From Gammaproteobacteria bacterium (GTDB lineage: Bacteria > Pseudomonadota > Gammaproteobacteria > GCA-001735895): a DNA stretch of 8,456 bases. Each line of letters starts with the position of its first letter. Position 1 is the stretch's first letter. Position numbers and translations under genes: made by a program. The stretch covers positions 1-8,456 of the forward strand of contig JAOUJX010000166.1 of assembly GCA_029882955.1 (NCBI GenBank), in the 5' to 3' direction. This document shows, in pieces, positions 6,347-8,456 of the stretch. Below the pieces are notes generated by a model. That model was not told the DNA's origin and made no database searches. It saw only the letters and a program-made list of their open reading frames with translations.

Positions 6347-7025
6347 TATCAAAATAGTCCAGAGCGAAGAGTCCGCAGCAATCGAGTATTTGCGCAATAA
6401 CCCGGAGGCATTAATGTCTTACCCGGAAGTATTCGGCTCGATGACGATCCCGCACCAGTCCGGCGGTGTCACATCGCTAGTCGAACGCCAAATGAAAATG
6501 CTACGCGACGAAAACCAGGTTCTAAAGACGAATATGGATGAACTGGTGAGCATCGCCCGTGAAAACGAGGAACTGAATCAACGCTTTCATCGACTCGCAC
6601 TAGAATTAATTAGTACCAACCAGCTCGACGATGTGCTGGCGATGGTGCAAAACCAGGTACAGACATTTTTCTACACCGACTATGTGCGGTTTCGCATCTT
6701 GCCTTCGGTGCTGGACAAAAAGAGTCGGCTGAAACCCCATTATCTCGCACGCGACAGTACCATCCTGGAAACCGTGCAGAACTGGATTCAAAACCGAAAA
6801 CCGGTATGCAGTCAGCAGGAGAAGGAAATTCATCACGAGCTATTCGGCGACAGCATCAACATCGGCTCCAGCGCCTTAATTCCGTTATTCCATACCACTG
6901 ACATTGGCTTACTCTGCCTCGGCAGCAACAGCGAAACTCGCTTCGATAAAGCCATGGGGACGATCTTTCTGGAGCAACTGGGCGAGCTCGTGAGTATTCG
7001 CATTCAGGGTTTACTGGGCGACTAG
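6333..7025 (+). CDS. DUF484 family protein with a GAF-like domain
   Basis: A 230-residue soluble protein of the DUF484 family (YigA in E. coli), whose biochemical role is not established. The N-terminal part carries the family pattern: YLRNNPEALMSYPEVF (about 19-34), then PHQSGGVTSLVERQ (40-53). About 47-92 is a heptad-rich region (VERQMKMLRDENQVLK and ENEELNQRF) that probably forms a coiled coil and so a dimer. Residues from about 95 to 228 look like a GAF-type sensory fold, including SALIPL, IGLLCLGS and a closing helix EQLGELVSIRIQGLL. No signal peptide or membrane segment is seen. I took the ATG at 6333 because a good AGGGTGA precedes it. The gene overlaps dapF by 14 nt and ends 1 nt before xerC, so it is translated with both. 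Constant placement before xerC suggests a link to XerC or cell division, but that is inference. Confidence 0.92.
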   Translation: MSKSSIKIVQSEESAAIEYLRNNPEALMSYPEVFGSMTIPHQSGGVTSLVERQMKMLRDENQVLKTNMDELVSIARENEELNQRFHRLALELISTNQLDDVLAMVQNQVQTFFYTDYVRFRILPSVLDKKSRLKPHYLARDSTILETVQNWIQNRKPVCSQQEKEIHHELFGDSINIGSSALIPLFHTTDIGLLCLGSNSETRFDKAMGTIFLEQLGELVSIRIQGLLGD

Positions 7026-7026
7026 C

Positions 7027-7926
7027 ATGAAGGCCGAACAATATCTGGACGCCTTCATCCAGATGTTACGCAGTGAAAAATATTATTCAGACCATACCTG
7101 CAAAAATTATCGGCGCGACCTGCTCAACCTGCAGAAATATCTGAAGACACAAAACGTCGACGACTGGCAGGCGGTTGGCTATCGCGAAGTCAGCGGATAT
7201 GCCGCATTCCGGCATCGAAACGGCCTGAAAAGCACCTCGATTCAACGCGAATTATCGACTATACGCAGTTTTTATCAGTACCTGATCCGGCAAAAACTGG
7301 TTAAGAACAATCCGGCCAGAGAAGTCAGTGCTCCCAAGTCCGGCCAGCCATTACCCAGAACCTGCGACGCCGAACAAATCGACCGATTGTTACAGACGGG
7401 CTCCAGCAAGGATGAATTGTTCATCCGCGATATTGCCATGTTCGAACTGATTTATTCCTCAGGATTACGGCTCGCCGAGCTGGTCAGTCTCAACCTCAAC
7501 GATATCGACCTGAAACAGCAACAGTTAATCGTCACCGGCAAAGGCAATAAAACCCGATATTTACCCATTGGCACAAAAGCTTGCGAAGCCATAAACCGCT
7601 GGCTAAAACAGCGCCCTGGTTTAACCCGACAAGATGAAGCGGCTTTATTTATCAGCAAGCTGGGAAAACGCATCTCAGCACGTAACGTGCAAGTCCGCCT
7701 CAACCAGCTGGCCATACGCCAGGATATTAATCAGCACCTGTCGCCCCACACCCTGAGACACTCATTCGCCACCCACCTGCTGGAGTCTAGCGGTGATCTC
7801 CGTGCCGTACAGGAATTACTCGGTCACGCCAATATCAGTACTACGCAGATATATACCCACCTCGATTTTCAACACCTGGCGAAGGTTTATGATGCGGCGC
7901 ATCCGCGGGCGAAGCGTAAGCGCTAA
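7027..7926 (+). CDS. xerC: Site-specific tyrosine recombinase XerC
   Basis: Partner of XerD in resolving chromosome dimers at the dif site beside the division septum; the reaction is controlled by FtsK. The 299-residue protein has an N-terminal SAM-like core-binding domain (about 1-90) and a C-terminal catalytic domain. The full active set is visible: Arg148 (SSGLRLAEL), Lys172 (VTGKGNK), His241 and Arg244 (HTLRHSFATH), His267 (LGHANISTTQ) and the nucleophile Tyr276 (IYTH). These numbers are the same as, or one more than, those of E. coli XerC, which together with its place after dapF and DUF484 separates it from XerD and from mobile integrases. The ATG follows the DUF484 stop by one base; no separate ribosome binding site is evident. 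The C-terminus is basic (AHPRAKRKR). No rho-independent terminator is visible after the stop. Confidence 0.97.
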   Translation: MKAEQYLDAFIQMLRSEKYYSDHTCKNYRRDLLNLQKYLKTQNVDDWQAVGYREVSGYAAFRHRNGLKSTSIQRELSTIRSFYQYLIRQKLVKNNPAREVSAPKSGQPLPRTCDAEQIDRLLQTGSSKDELFIRDIAMFELIYSSGLRLAELVSLNLNDIDLKQQQLIVTGKGNKTRYLPIGTKACEAINRWLKQRPGLTRQDEAALFISKLGKRISARNVQVRLNQLAIRQDINQHLSPHTLRHSFATHLLESSGDLRAVQELLGHANISTTQIYTHLDFQHLAKVYDAAHPRAKRKR

Positions 7927-7992
7927 GGTGAAGAAACTGGTACGGGGAAATACTAATACCGGGGTTTGTTAATTCAATTTATCATGGACTTC

Positions 7993-7997
7993 GGAGG
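7993..7997 (+). promoter_or_regulatory. Strong ribosome binding site of the hemerythrin gene
   Basis: GGAGG ends 8 nt before the ATG at 8006. It is the best Shine-Dalgarno match in the window and fixes the start of the edge-truncated gene. It suggests efficient, independent translation, in contrast to the coupled genes upstream. Confidence 0.7.
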
Positions 7998-8005
7998 ATA
8001 AGTCT

Positions 8006-8456
8006 ATGCGAACAATTAGTATCATTAAAAGTGAACACCGGAATCTTGGTGCCGTACTGTATAGCATGGAGCAGTTAGTCGCCGAAATCGGCAAAGGCAA
8101 GCAGGCCGATCTGGCGATTTTTCACGGGCTATTCACCTATATCGACCGTTTTCTCGACCGTTACCATCACCCGAAAGAGAACCACTTTTTATTTCCACGC
8201 CTGCTGAACAAGGCACCCGACATGAAAGAACTAATCGAAGAACTCGGTCGACAACATAAAGAGGGTGAGGTTTTATTCGTTGAAATGCTCAAGGCACTAT
8301 CGGCGTTCGAGTTTAGCGGTGCTGAGGAATTCGAAACCTTTCGCGACAGCGTACTCAAATATACCACCTTCGAGCGCGAACACGCCCTCAAAGAAGAACG
8401 CGAAATATTACCCCGTGCCCAGCAAGTGCTCGACGCATCAGACTGGGAAGCGATCG
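8006..8456 (+). CDS. Hemerythrin-like (HHE) domain protein, 3' end beyond the window
   Basis: 150 codons are visible and the frame is still open at the right edge. The protein begins MRTISIIKSEHRNL and is a helical bundle expected to hold a di-iron centre; relatives bind O2 or NO, sense iron or oxygen, or take part in stress responses. Likely ligands are His11 (SEHRNL), His54/His55 and Glu58 (YHHPKENH), His84 (RQHKEG), and His126 with Glu130 (EREHALKEE), which is the complete HHE pattern. FLFPRLL after the second motif and REILPRA near the end are also typical. No signal peptide or extra domain is seen so far, so a cytosolic single-domain protein is likely. It lies 79 bp after xerC on the same strand. 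That gap holds no clear promoter or terminator, so co-transcription with xerC is possible. The exact ligand bound (O2, NO or iron) cannot be told. Confidence 0.9.
   Translation, partial: MRTISIIKSEHRNLGAVLYSMEQLVAEIGKGKQADLAIFHGLFTYIDRFLDRYHHPKENHFLFPRLLNKAPDMKELIEELGRQHKEGEVLFVEMLKALSAFEFSGAEEFETFRDSVLKYTTFEREHALKEEREILPRAQQVLDASDWEAI

Noticed and set aside
7966..7977. TTGTTAATTCAA upstream of the hemerythrin gene as an FNR-type site
   Set aside because: The FNR consensus is TTGAT-N4-ATCAA (14 bp). Here the arms are incomplete and the spacing is wrong.

Overview
The window reads as chromosomal housekeeping DNA from a gammaproteobacterium. The strongest evidence is the run lptM-lysA-dapF-DUF484-xerC, a conserved gene order of that class (in Escherichia coli the order is lptM/yifL, dapF, yigA and xerC). 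Base composition looks moderate and even, and I see no sign of transfer: no transposase, integron, phage gene, tRNA, rRNA or CRISPR array. I cannot place the organism below class level from sequence alone.

Layout. Positions 1-1149 (+) are the 3' part of argH, whose start lies upstream of the window. Convergent to it, and overlapping its end by 12 bp, is a serine carboxylesterase of the EstB/phospholipase-carboxylesterase family (1138-1809, -). Upstream of the esterase on the same strand is a stand-alone HDOD-domain protein with a TTG start (1945-2862, -). A 500-bp divergent gap (2863-3362) follows, with no gene I can identify. The plus-strand group then begins: a LysM + M23 peptidase lipoprotein (3363-4046), the 40-residue lipoprotein LptM (4123-4245), lysA (4250-5497), dapF (5507-6346), a DUF484/GAF protein (6333-7025) and xerC (7027-7926). 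A hemerythrin-like protein with an excellent ribosome binding site starts at 8006 and runs off the right edge.

How they fit together. From lptM to xerC the genes are 4 nt apart, 9 nt apart, overlapping by 14 nt and 1 nt apart, so they very probably form one operon. DapF makes meso-diaminopimelate, which LysA decarboxylates to lysine and which is also the cross-linking residue of peptidoglycan. LptM assists assembly of the LPS export machine. The M23 lipoprotein is probably a peptidoglycan hydrolase or amidase activator of the outer membrane. XerC resolves chromosome dimers at division. The theme is envelope and cell division. The two notable local departures from the familiar arrangement are the M23 lipoprotein where cyaY often stands next to lptM, and a hemerythrin where the HAD phosphatase (yigB) follows xerC in E. 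coli. I found no convincing undescribed system. The most open items are the DUF484 protein, the HDOD protein and the gap at 2863-3362.
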